DNA from: Brachypterus glaber | Taxonomy: Eukaryota; Arthropoda; Insecta; Coleoptera; Kateretidae | Direction of reading: 5' to 3' | DNA length: 64,000 bases | NCBI GenBank assembly: GCA_958510825.1 | Contig: OY294044.1 | Location: 82,196,895 to 82,260,894 of the forward strand | Part shown: piece by piece, positions 20,484-32,052 of the stretch | Position numbering within the stretch: the stretch's first letter is position 1 | Layout of the letters: every line of letters starts with the position of its first letter | The notes under the pieces: generated by a model | What the model was told of the DNA's origin: nothing | The model's database searches: none | The model's input: the letters and a program-made list of their open reading frames with translations, nothing else | Translations under genes and position numbers: made by a program

Positions 20484-20717
20484 TTCTTCGCGGCTTGTTT
20501 TTCTTACAATGACGTGATTGCTTACAATAACACATATAATCTCAGACACTACGCAAGAGGCAGGGTCAACCAACTTGTTATACAGTACGGTTTTGTATAT
20601 CTTTAAAACAAAAGCAAAAAAATGGAATGGATGCATTCACCTCTAAGTTGTTCGTGTGATTCGGGGGTCCTCCCCTGTTTCCTTTAACAAACTTCTACAT
20701 AGGGTGGAAAAAAAATT
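20484..20717. other. Unrecognised spacer
   Basis: No gene or bounded repeat recognised. Confidence 0.35.
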
Positions 20718-21172
20718 GATTTCACTACTATAGTGGCTATAGCTTTAGAACGTACCGTTATTTATCATGTTTCTAATCTCAGAAATTAATTTACACCACC
20801 CAGGGGAATAATCACTTTTTCTCTCCTTATAAACAATTGATAACTTTCACTTGATTTTTCTTGAATTGCAAAGACATGCTATTATTTATAATTTCTATTG
20901 GACAACAATATATTGGCATTGGATAAAAAATGAACATGGTAATTATTATAAATAAATAAATTATTTAGTAATACTTACCCATATATTTTCAAACATTTTA
21001 AAAACATAAAAAACGCTAGTACTATCAACTTTTAGTGAATATAATTTATTCATTTGTTTTCAAAAATGGCGATGTCAAAGGTTACTTGTTTTTCGCAGTT
21101 AATTAAGATCCAGCAAACATTTTACTTTATTATTGATAAAAAAATGTTTAAATAATAACAATAAACGTGCTA
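20718..21172 (+). repeat. Dispersed repeat R, copy 2 (without the hairpin insert)
   Basis: Collinear with the outer parts of 15690-16560 but uninterrupted between AATCACTTTTTCTCTCC and GAATTGCAAAGACATG. Confidence 0.65.
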
Positions 21173-21414
21173 CACTGATAAAACAGTTTACTTGTGTCAA
21201 CTAAATATTTGGTTGGATATGGCCAATTAAATTATTTGGTTGTGACAAATAAATTTTATTTCTGTCAAATAACTATTTTGTTGCCATTAATAAATCATTT
21301 TGAAATTAAAATATTTGTTACATGAACTAAATATTTATTTGACTCAAATAAAATTTGTTACTCACAACCAAATAATTTAATTGGCCATATCCAAATAAAA
21401 CCTTTTTATCAGTG
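21173..21414. mobile_element. MITE family E, copy 2
   Basis: CACTGATAAAACAG to TTTTTATCAGTG, flanked by TA at 21171-21172 and 21415-21416. Arms share GGATATGGCCAATTAAATTA with copy 1 at 6239-6478. Confidence 0.8.
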
Positions 21415-21670
21415 TAGTAATGAAAAAAACGAATAGCTCAAAAATAGTAGATCCTTTATGTGCGAAAATCTCGAAAGTCATACAAAAATCTCAGAAGCCG
21501 GTGTAAAGTCTGACACACGGGAAGAAACCTACGACGAACGGGGGAGATTAATGCAAAAAAATACTCTTAAGGGGTCTTTCTACCTTCAAATTTTAGAAAT
21601 ATTTTGTTTTTAAACATTTTTTTATATAGAAGATATCATTGTGAAATTTTGTAGGTATGTTTATTTATAT

Positions 21671-22350
21671 TCCTGTGGTTTGGTTCTAAAAGGGGTCACT
21701 TTGTCAGTAGCAGCGTTTTCACATCAAATCTGATGTAATATTTTGAAAACGCTGCTATTGAAAAAGTGACATTGGCCCTTTTAGAACCAAGGCACAGATT
21801 TAAAGAATATAATTTTTTTTTAGTGCCATTTCTTTGCCATAATTCCGGCAGTTTGGATTGACTGAAAAAAAAATGGGATATTATTCAGTATTGAAGTCGT
21901 CCAAATAGCCCTATCTAGAAGAATTTTTTTTGGCCAAAAAATAACAAAATGGCGGACGTTTTTTAAAAATGCTCAATTAATTTTAAAGAAAAACGTCTGC
22001 TATTTTTTGGCCAAAAAAAATCTTCTAGATAGGTCTATAGCGACTTCAATACTGAATAATATCCCGTTTTTTTTTACAGTCGATTCAAACGGCCGGAATT
22101 ATGGCAAAGAAATGGCACTAAAAAAAATTATATTCTTTAAATCTGTGCCTTGGTTCTAAAAGGGTCAATGTCACTTTTTCAATCATGGCGACCACCGCTT
22201 TTTGATGTTTTTTTTTCAAAATTATGGCAAAAAAATTGAACTAAAAAAAATTGCATTCTTTAAATCTGTGGCTTGGTTCTAAAAGGGCCAACGACACTTT
22301 GTCAATAGCAGCGTTTTTAAAATATTACCTCAGATTTGATGGAATCCAAA
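21671..22350. repeat. Compound palindrome: family-D MITE plus foldback
   Basis: 21671-21800 is a family-D MITE (CCTGTGGTTTGGTTCTAAAA to AGAACCAAGGCACAG). From ~21775 to ~22170 the sequence folds on itself around 21970 (CCCTTTTAGAACCAAGGCAC at one end, its complement at the other; GGCCAAAAAA and TTCTTCTAGATAG near the centre). Further partial D copies follow at ~22260-22350. Confidence 0.7.
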
Positions 22351-22402
22351 GGGCCGGAATCATGGCGACCACCGTTTTTTGGTGTTTTTTTTTTTTTCAA
22401 AA

Positions 22403-23417
22403 AATACAGAAAAAAGGATATCTTGAATTAAAGCAAAACGATCTTGAACCAAGGCCGCCATGGCTTTCGATATGTTCAACGCCACGACTGTCTTGGATCA
22501 AGTCCGCCGTAATCTTGGCATTTGAGGTCCTAGATTTAACGACATTTCCTTAAATCAAAGCCACTCAAACCATTTATTTAAGATCATAATATTATTATCT
22601 TAAACCAAGTATCTAATTATCATGATTTAAGATCATATCTTTATCCAAGATCATATTATCTTGCACCAAGTCTTGGTTTAAGATAATATAATCTTGAATG
22701 AAGAGAATTATAATCTTGATTTAAGATTATGATGCTCTTGATTCAAGATCATATTGACCCCACCCAGGGTTAATATAATGGTAAATATTTTGAAAAAATT
22801 TCCCACACATGTATAATATTATTTCGCACGCCTATGAAATATGATACTTACTCTGTTAATCGTGTGAAATTTGGTTTCATAGGTGATCGTAGGAAAAAGC
22901 ACGTGTTTTTGAAGAAAAACTTGTTGCAACGCCATTGCAAAATGGCGCTTATAGGTATAAATTATTTAATGCTACTTACCCGTGAATTTTTTAAGTAAAT
23001 TTGAAAGTCCCCATAGTTTGAGGGTAACAGATACAAATTCGCCCATTTTAAAGCAGATGAAAACAATGATACACCTTTAAAGACAACTGACGGCAAAAAA
23101 AAACAAACCTAACCGCTCTCCCGCGCATATCTTGAACTAGTGCACAAATTGTCTGCCAGCCAGCCGGCAAACTCTTTACCGTAAGACAACAGGGGCTTTG
23201 AGTCAAGATAATAACTCTTGATTCTCTGTTACTATTTTAAATGTCATGCATTTAAGGAAAAAATCCTTGACACAATGATTTTTCTACCAAGAGAATAATT
23301 AAAGGAAACCAAAGTCACAGATAATCTTAAACCGAGGATACATGATCTTAAAAGAAGATAATATAAATCCAAGATAATTTATTATCTTCTGCCAAGATAA
23401 CCTTTTTTTCTGTGTAG
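22403..23417. mobile_element. Family-G element, long version with CTTGAA word array
   Basis: Ends ACAGAAAAAAGGATATCTTG and, inverted, AAGATAACCTTTTTTTCTGTGT. Between them the words CTTGAT, TCTTGAA, TTAAGAT and AACCAAG recur many times in both orientations, densest at 22610-22760 and 23210-23410. Shares ends and the TTTCGATATGTTCAA block with 1046-1323. Confidence 0.65.
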
Positions 23418-24005
23418 CAACAGTGTTTTAAAATGTTGATTTGTCTAGGCAGAATATAACAAATACTATTATTTATATTAGTAGGTATATGTTTATTGCA
23501 TTCCTTACAATAGTTAATTGATTCAAATGCTGTTTACACGTTCAGTCTTGCAACGTCTTATTTCCGAGTATAATTTTTGGCCGCATTCTTTCGACTGTCT
23601 TAGATCCGTGAGCCAAACTTTACAAATATTTTCTTTAATGCCAGCCAGGTAATTTTTTGTATGTTTTCTTCTCCGTCTATCAAAACAGATAAAAGAGTCT
23701 TGTTTTTTCTTGTTGTGTAAAATTTGGAAGTATTTTTTTTATTTCACCCTATTTAGTAAGTTCGTTTAACTCTTAGCATGAATATAAGCAATCGCGTCCG
23801 TTCTAGGATGATGTATCGATTTTTTTTTAATAACTACTAAACATTTATTGTTATTTGTAAATTATTTCGTGTTATTGTATCCAAGATAACATCTATAAGA
23901 TCAAACAGATTCAGTTTGAATACCCAATAATTAAATAGTTTAAAATGTGTTTTATCATTCACTTACATTTTAAAAGGTACGTGTGTACTCTAAGTTACTA
24001 AATAA
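23418..24005. other. AT-rich DNA, nothing recognised
   Basis: No gene or bounded repeat seen. Confidence 0.4.
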
Positions 24006-24009
24006 TTAA

Positions 24010-24224
24010 CCCCTAACTGGCGACGTGAAGACACAACTGGTGACCTGGTGCCACTCAGGAGCCCATATTTAAAATTAAAAAATATATATTTTGCTTTTTT
24101 GTTGTTTAGAGGCAGAACCTTACTGTTTATTTATTTATCATAGTAATTAGCTTCTAAAAAAACATCGGCCTCGAAATATGCAATAATTTGTTATGATTAC
24201 GAATGACACGTCACTAGTTAAGGG
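24010..24224. mobile_element. piggyBac-type MITE, 215 bp
   Basis: Flanked by TTAA on both sides (24006-24009 and 24225-24228). Ends CCCCTAACTGGCGACGTG and, inverted, CACGTCACTAGTTAAGGG. A TTAA duplication followed by CCC is the hallmark of piggyBac elements. No transposase encoded. Confidence 0.8.
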
Positions 24225-24228
24225 TTAA

Positions 24229-24985
24229 AAGCAAAAATCCAAACTTTAATTGTGTTACTAACGTAAACTTTTCTTTATCTGTTAAGATCGAGGACAGTGA
24301 AATACGAGCCGAGAATCAAAATTAAATTTAAAAAAATATGTAAATTAAATTAAAGGATATTGGTAATCCCTTAAACAGGTTTGTACTAATTTAGATTTTG
24401 AATACGAGGGTACTTTAAAACCAACTCTCTAGGCCAAAAAAATGTTGTGATAATACTTCGTATATTCTAAAAAGTTTGTTTTCAGTAATTATTTTTTTGC
24501 TATTTCAAAAAAAATTATTATATGATTGAATATGTTTTAAAATAAAAATACCTGAATTTCATCAGTTTTCTATGACTTTTTGATAAAAATCCCAGACCGA
24601 TTTTTCAAATCCCTGACTTGGTGGTACCCTGTTTGGAGAGCGCGCTTGAAGTTAGAAGGTAGGCACACCTCATCTTTTCAAAAAATTGTTTAACAGTACT
24701 TGATTAATTTAGTAATAAATTCAGTTAAATGATTAAGAAAGTGTCAAGTAGTCCAAAAACAAAAAGGCAATCTTGACTTCTTGCTGGTATGTACATTGTT
24801 GATATGTTAATTTTATGTAAATTTACATTTGAACTAATAGATGAGTAGTGTAAAGATAGCTTGTAAACGCGTGTGAATTGTGCCTTGATAGATTTTAAAA
24901 CAAAACAATCTGTAAAGATATGTAATGCTTCGCATTCCAATATACACAGTGGATAGTATATTAATATATTCTCTCTCGATATACT
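24229..24985. other. AT-rich DNA with a possible mariner-end word
   Basis: TACGAGGGTACTTTAAA at ~24402 recurs at ~34994 next to the 5' end of the minus-strand LINE. Otherwise nothing recognised. Confidence 0.35.
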
Positions 24986-26890
24986 TACATCGGCACTTAG
25001 TACTACTAAGAGTGCCGATGTAATGAAATCTTCGCCGAAACGTCAAAATCTATGACCATGTTTTTTTCATATTTCTCGATGTTTTAAACCTTTCCGAGTC
25101 GGAATTAGTGAAAAAAAAGTCCAAAATGATCAAAATTTGCGTTACGTAATACTTGAACGTTCCCTAACTCCTTTTCTAAAAAAGATATCGACAAGCTGTT
25201 TTTTGCATATTGTTTCTTATCATATTTCGAAGAGCTGATTAGATTTTGGGGGGTAAGGTAAGAATGGGGTAAAACTCCTATTTTTTGGTTATACCTAAGT
25301 TAATTATTATTGTATTTTATTAATTTAGCACTTATATAGAAGATATTTTTAAATTGCTCAAAAAATGTTAAAAACAACTTTTTCGTAAAATACATTTAAA
25401 GCAGTAAAATGTTTTTTTTGGCATAACTTATTTATAAACCCATTTCAAAAAAATATATTTCAAATGAAAGCTCTTTTTAAGCCCTACAAAAATGTTATAT
25501 ACAGTTTTTGCTAGAATATAAAGTTTTGGAGATACCGACTTCCAAACTTTAATAAATTATGCAGGTGTATTAATGGTTGCCTATTCACAGAACTTCCTAT
25601 TTCATAACGTTTTAAATTAGTGCATTAGTGCATAGTGTCGATGTTTTGACAAGCTGCTTGCAACTGTTTAGCTGGTTCCCAAAATATAATTGCTTTGATC
25701 TCGTGCACGTACTTTATTTTTTATATAAATACTGTATTTAAATAAAACTTGTTTATTTATACACGGATTTTTATCAAAATTGGCAAAAAAAAATCTTTTT
25801 ATTTTTTAATGGATTTTTTCAAGATTAGTGAGATTGACCCATGGTCGTAGTGAAGAAGATTTTGCGGGGGGGGGGGGGAGAAGGTGAAAAATTACAACTT
25901 TTTTAGCCTAAATATACAACTTTTTTCCTTCACAAAAAAGTTAATGACTAAAAAAAAGGTCCTCACCTCCAAATAAGCTTTGTCCGTGAAAGTTTGTACA
26001 AGTAAAAAAATTTTACCGCTAACCAAAATTTTAATGACTAACTAGATGAAACGTTGCAAGCACCTTGTCAAAACATCGGCACTATTGGGAAAACTAATAA
26101 CATTCTATTAGAACAGGGTAGCATAACATAATTACAATTTTACTACTACTCCTCACTGCACAAACTAACTTGTATAATATTTATATTAAACTTTAGCTTT
26201 TCTTGTACACTTAATATATAATTAAAATTAATAATAAAAATATGTTTTTACTTGCATGCAAGTTGAACTTATTAATTACAATTTTTGATTGATTTTAAAA
26301 ACAAATGAATGGAAGCTTAAAATTTGTACACTAGAGCCATCTAGTTTCAAACTAGGTGTTTTGTTTGATTTTAAATTCTGTATCTTTAAAACATTATATT
26401 CTAGCAAAAAAACTGTATATAACATTTTTTAAAAGAGCTTTTATTTAAAATATATCTCGAAAACAATACGTTTTAAGAAAACGTTGTTTATAACATTTTT
26501 TGACCAATTTAAAATTATCTTTTATATAAGTGCTAAATTAACCAAATACAATAATAATTGCCTTAATTATAAACAAAAAACGCTAAAAATAGGAGTTTTA
26601 CCCTATTTTTACCCCCTTACCCCCAATAGTTTACCCCCAAAATCTAATCAGCTCTTCGGAATACGATAAGAAACAATATGCAAAAATCCGCAAGTCGATA
26701 TCTCATGTAGAAATTGAGTTAGAGAGTTTACACCGACAGACAGACGGACGCAAAAATTTTTCTTACTGATTTCGACTCAGAATGGTCTAAAACGTCGAGA
26801 AATGTGAAAAAAAAACGTGGTCAAAGATTTTGACTTTTCGGCGAAGATTTCAATACATCGGCACTCTTAGTAGCACTAAGTGCCGATGTA
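24986..26890. mobile_element. 1.9 kb foldback element with a hairpin at each end (FB2)
   Basis: Each end is itself a hairpin: 24986-25022 and 26854-26890 both read TACATCGGCACT...AGTGCCGATGTA around a short loop. Inward, long inverted arms follow: ATTTCTCGATGTTTTA with its degenerate complement, GATATCGACAAG/CTTGCG-GATATC, GCATATTGTTTCTTATC, GAGCTGATTAGATTTTGGGG, GGGTAAAACTCCTA, GCACTTATATAGAAGAT. The left arm has a solo family-B end at 25119-25165, which the right arm lacks. The centre (~25560-26390) is AT-rich with no gene. Confidence 0.75.
25119..25165 (-). repeat. Solo family-B end inside FB2
   Basis: GTCCAAAATGATCAAAATTT to GAACGTTCCCT in reverse orientation, absent from the matching position of the other FB2 arm. 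Confidence 0.7.
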
Positions 26891-26899
26891 AAAAAGAAG

Positions 26900-27115
26900 G
26901 TCCTCACCTTTTCGTGAAATATCCAACTTTTGTATTTTGAATGCCTGCAATATACAACTTTTTTTGTGAAATATGCAACTTTTGTATTCTGGATCCATAA
27001 AATATACAACTTTTGTTTTGGATCAATGAAATATACAACTTTTCAAGTTAGAAAGTTTTTTGACGATTTTGGAAAATTCGAAATTACCTTATTATACTCT
27101 TCTAGCGCTTACTCG
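26900..27115. repeat. Degenerate tandem repeat and family-C end
   Basis: The phrase AAATATACAACTTTT with ~32 bp spacing occurs four times in 26918-27050. A family-C piece follows (TTTTTTGACGATTTTGGAAA) and ends in the palindrome TATACTCTTC...GAAGAGTATA at ~27094-27130. Confidence 0.6.
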
Positions 27116-27130
27116 CTGTGAAGAGTATAA

Positions 27131-27846
27131 CAAGAACAGGACAAATGCAAAATTAGTCACTAATTGTTTATTGTGAGTAAGTAAAGTAAAGCTTGATAAA
27201 AAAAACTCCCGGGTTTTATTGAATGTTTATAAACAAAGGTTTATTACTATTTTTCTTATGCACATTCTACCCAAAAATAGATAATTCTTAAATCAACTGG
27301 AGAAAATTGAAGAAAATTTCTAATATTTTGTTCTGCTTCGGAGTTTTTCTTATAATATGAGACGTTTGCACACGTCCATGTTTGGAAAACGGGGCACGAA
27401 GCGGGGAGTTTCCAATGGACAAGTGCGCCAAAAATCTTATAGAAAGAGTTCTTTATACTATTTTATCTATTTGCGCGTTTTATTTTGCTTATAAAGTACT
27501 CTCGCTTTGAATAATTTCACTGATTTGGGAAATTTAATGTACTTATATTGGTAACAATGACACTGACAATTTAAAAATTTTCATTTGTGTTTTTTTTATT
27601 ACAAAATAATAGTTACAAACTTTTCAAGTTTTAAGTGTATTTTTATAGTTTCTAATAATGTTTTAGACGTTTTTAATAATGTTCATTTGTTTTTGTTAGC
27701 AACTTATAAACAAAAAAAGTTACTAAAACTGTTTTACAATTAAGCTTATTGTAACACGCAAACCAAAACTACAAAAACGTAATTATGAAACGCAAATAGA
27801 TAATTATATATTATATAACAGTTTTTATAAATGCATATAAATGCAA
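27131..27846. other. AT-rich DNA, nothing recognised
   Basis: No gene or bounded repeat seen. Confidence 0.4.
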
Positions 27847-27849
27847 TAA

Positions 27850-28583
27850 GGGGCTGTCCATGTATTACGTATCGCGCCTAGGGGGGGTCAGAGAAATTGT
27901 TACAGTTTGTGACAGGGGGGAGGGGGGGGGTCTAGGTAAACGTTACGTAACGGAATTTAATAAATTTAATGTTTATTTCTAAGCTTGGCAGATGTATTTT
28001 TATTTCAACATAAATTACTATTTAGTGGCCCATAATTCCCTTTTTCATACAAAAATTGACGAATCTATGCATATTTAAATAATATTGTAATCAGTAAAAA
28101 AACTGTTGACATTGATATTAAAAAAAAATCTTACGGCCCTGTTCTTGCGTGATCTTGCCGATGAATCATCGGCGATGATACATTTTCGCGTGGAATGTGT
28201 ACTTACAGAACACCAATGTGTGTACTATTTTGTGTACCTGTGCATAAACAATATACGTGTTATATGTGACACTCAGTGTAAAAAGAGGTACCTAGTATTT
28301 TTTCCCTGTGTGATACTGATTATGAATATTTTTTTAAAGTTTTAGTGATTTTTTCGTGTAAATTTTTTTTAAGGTTATGTTATACTATATTTTAGGTTCA
28401 TGTTTGTTTTGTTGAGAAAAACGAATCAATAGTGAGAATATACTTAAATTTATTGCGAAACAAATTTTTTATACTGTTACGCGTTACACGGGGGGGAGTG
28501 TTGGTAAATGTGACAGTTTGTTACACGGGGGGGAGGGGGTCAATTTTTTGAAAAATTGCGTTACGTAATATATGGACAGCCCC
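27850..28583 (+). mobile_element. PIF/Harbinger-type MITE, family A, copy 3
   Basis: GGGGCTGTCCATGTATTACG to ATATATGGACAGCCCC with TAA on both sides (27847-27849 and 28584-28586). Nearly collinear with copies 1 and 2, including the short frame 28106-28345. Confidence 0.85.
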
Positions 28584-28586
28584 TAA

Positions 28587-28948
28587 ATCGCCTACAGAAA
28601 TTACGGGAAAACTGCTTGAACTGTTTTTACAGTGTATAATTCATTAATTTAGGCTACAAATTCTAGCCAGCGCGGGGGGGGGGGTCTTGTATATAGATAT
28701 TTTTTAAATTTGGATTGGCGATTTTATTATTTTGTGACTAATCACAATCGCACTGTATAATGATTTTAAAATTGTTTTCTAGGTAAGTAACTATGCTATA
28801 TATTGCGAGATATATTGTAATCAAATAACTATTTTAAAACTAATTTATCAAAAAAATTGTTAAAAACATGAAGACTGAATTTAGTCCTTAATTTTTGGCT
28901 TTTTGGCCTGTGTGCTGTGCAGGCAGTAGGTTTCAGGCGAAATTATTA
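28587..28948. other. AT-rich DNA with a G-run
   Basis: A run of ten G at ~28674. No gene recognised. Confidence 0.4.
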
Positions 28949-28950
28949 TA

Positions 28951-29610
28951 CAGAGCTGTCCAAAAGTCAGCCCCCCCCCTCTTAACTTTCGAACGAGTTG
29001 AGATATCGACTTTAAATTTAGAACTCTTTAATAAGACAACTTAAACTATCTTTTAGCATACATCGTGTGATACATCATTTTAAAGAAAATAAAATTCTTA
29101 ATTGGACTGTATATTTTTTAATTTTTTAAACAATTTTTTTAAGGTTTTGATTTTTTAATTTTTTGTGCTAAGTAAAAAATTCGATTTTTTTAAGTTTTTT
29201 TTTTGTAAATTTTTATTTATGTCAATTAAAATTAGTTTTTAAAGTATAATTTACGTTTTTTCATCATAAAATTAGTAATTTTTAAAAAATTGTTTGATTT
29301 TTTTAGAGAAATTTTGCCAATAATACCAATTTTCAACCCTATTTTAAACCAAAAAAAATTGTTTGTACTTAAAAAATATATAGTTAAATAGAGAATTTCA
29401 TAAGGTTTAAAATGATGTATCACACGACCCCCTTTTAAAAAAATGTCCCACCATGCCCCCCCTGCCCACAATTTAAGAGATGAAAGTATCAAGTATATGC
29501 TAAAAGATAGTTTAAGTTGTCTTATTTAAGAGTTCTAAATTTAAAGTCGATATCTCAACTCGTTCAAAAGTTAAGAAGGTGGGGAGGGGGGTGATCTTTG
29601 GTCCGCTCTG
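28951..29610. mobile_element. 660 bp foldback element with CAGAGC ends
   Basis: CAGAGCTGTCC at the left, GGTCCGCTCTG at the right, TA on each side (28949-28950 and 29611-29612). Arms share AGTTGAGATATCGACTTTAA, TTTAGAACTCTT, AAGACAACTTAAACTATC and TTTTAGCATA in inverse order. C-runs and G-runs sit in matching arm positions. TA duplication suggests a Tc1/mariner-type transposase. The minus-strand frame at 29232-29492 is not a recognisable gene. Confidence 0.8.
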
Positions 29611-29612
29611 TA

Positions 29613-30135
29613 TGGGCACTGTTACTCGTTAAAACCGGTCAAAATACTAATAAGATTCTGAAATTTTGGGGTGCCTCCCTACTGTACCGGTATACCATTT
29701 TTTTTTGCTCGCAGTTGCACTAAAAATAAAACTAACGTAAAAAAATCCCTAGACAGACGGACTGAGCTCTTTAATCTAAGCCCCTAAACAAGCTGGGAAA
29801 AGCTGCCAAATATAACCTAGTAGTTATATCCCTTCTAAACTGTGACATTTGGTTGGAAGGGAGCTTTCATGATTAATCTCTGAATTAGGTAACAAAAAAA
29901 TTATTGATTTTTTTTACGTTTCTCGACGTTTTATGTACAAGAAACATGATTTCCGCAGTATATTATTTCTGTCGGTTGGTGTATCTGTCCGGAAATTTTT
30001 TAACCACGACGACTTTTTTATGATTTGAGCTAAATACTTTAAATTTAGACCATATGTTTCTTATTCAAAGTTCTGGACTGATTGTTATTGAAAAGATCGG
30101 GGTAGGGTAAAAGTCAAAAGACTAAAAAAAAAACA
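29613..30135. other. AT-rich DNA, nothing recognised
   Basis: No gene or bounded repeat seen. Confidence 0.4.
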
Positions 30136-30286
30136 AGTTTTTGGGACTAAAAATAGTTATTTATATACCAAGGGACTAAACTGGCTGTTTTAGTCCCACT
30201 GCATTAGTGTTGTAATGCAAGTGACTAAAACAGCCAAGTTTAGTCCTGACGTATATACACTATTTTTTGCAGGACCAAACATAATT
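30136..30286. mobile_element. 150 bp palindromic MITE
   Basis: TTTGGGACTAAAAATAG and CTATTTTTTGCAGGACCAAA bound arms that share GGGACTAAACT, GGCTGTTTTAGTC and TGCATTA. Centre near 30212. Confidence 0.7.
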
Positions 30287-32013
30287 TAGGTAGGTAGATA
30301 AAATTAAAATTAAAAACCACGCGTCTAAAATCGGTTGTTTTATTTTCGTAATTTAATCAAGATGCCTGTAAATTGCGAAAAGTCAGTTTCATGACTATCG
30401 CGATTTCAATTGTTTTTTAATATGGTTGACACAAACGTTAAAAAAATGGACGAAGATGTATAAATTTTTATAACAATGTTATTTTTAAAGGTTTTCTTTG
30501 TTAAAATTAAATAAATTGGTTTGAATCGCTAATTTATTACAAAACACCACCAAACCTAATTTTTGAAGCAGCAAAGCCCATAGTAAGTATAATATTTTAA
30601 TATTATCAAGGTTGCCGTGATTTTTATTCCCTAGGGAAAAAAACGGCAAGTTTAGTCCCTAAAATGAAAGCGTAAAATTAGGTTTTAGTCTTGGTCGTGC
30701 AAAAAAAATATTTCATATGTTTTTTCCTTTTGACATGTAACTTTCCACGTGTTAACGAGTTGGTTAGGTACATAATTTACATGATGAAGTTTATCTACCG
30801 TAATTAAAAACAAATATTATTTCACACCAGGAAAACGTATGCTATCCACCTATTATATTTCAAGTGTAACTGAATATAGGTAACATTAATCTGCAGTTAA
30901 TTTGAATAGCTCGATAAAATTCTAATAAGGAACTTTTAAACTGGTATTTTACAATTAACAGAAAAATATTACATTTTCTTTATATATTTTGCCACTATAT
31001 CTTCAGTCAAAAAAATAATGTACTCATAGGTTTTTATCGTTTTAATTATTTTTTTCGACAAACCAATCTTTTTCTTCGATTAGGCATGTCCCTAAGAACA
31101 TTTTAGGTGAAAATTTAAAAAATATATTACTTATGCTCTTTTTTTAATTGTTTTTTTTTAACTTATAAATTCGGAAAAAATACAACATTGATTTGCAATC
31201 AAAAATGGGTTTACTGAATCTCTAAATACTGGGGCACAACTAGTTGAATTATTTTAAAATTTGAAATTTCGAAAAAATAGGCATTCAGATTTTTTTTTAG
31301 AAATCTTATCGGAAAGCTAAAAATCGGGCTAGAATGAGCGAGAGTACTTTCTCACAAAAAAATGATTAATACATTGATTCATAATGTTTGTGATTTTATT
31401 TTCTATGGATATCGCTGTATTTTTTTTTACATTTTGGGGCCTGGGGTAGGGCCCATCACCTCACGGAAAAAAATAATAACAAATATTTTTATGTGTATTT
31501 TTTGACTTTCAAGGTAGTTTTTAAACATTTCTTCCATTGTGAATAATAAAATGCCCAATTTTTTACATTTTGGCATCGTAATTTTTATTTAACTTTTAGG
31601 TGGTTTTTAATTTTTTCTCCTAGTTTAAATAATTAAAAAGTTAAGGCAAAAACAAAAATTTAACCCCCCTTTTACACCCCTACCCCTTGACCGATTTTGC
31701 TTAAATATGACTTAATTTTTTGTTGTAATTAATTTCGACGTTCCAGGAAAAAATAATAAGATTTAGGCAAAAAAAAATAATTTTTTTTCTATGACAATGC
31801 ATTATGAAAAAGTAAAAACCTTCATTTGTTTACGTCGAAAAAGTTTTATAGAAATCTCGAAAGCTCATGTACAAATATTTTGTCGTGTGGTGATAATCAG
31901 TCATCGGCGAATTTCCAGTGCTCGCATAGGCGCCGCGTCGATTTTATCGTTAACGCGAGGTTTTAAATATTTACATTTTTATTTTTTTCGAAAAACACCG
32001 ATATATTTACATT
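30287..32013. other. AT-rich DNA, nothing recognised
   Basis: 1.7 kb without a supportable gene. The frame at 31791-32150 runs through the LINE tail and is spurious. Confidence 0.4.
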
Positions 32014-32015
32014 AT

Positions 32016-32052
<37 letters not shown>

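Noticed and set aside
25010..25045. GATG...CCGAAACGTC near the FB2 hairpin as a ribozyme
   Set aside because: The invariant CTGATGA is not present.
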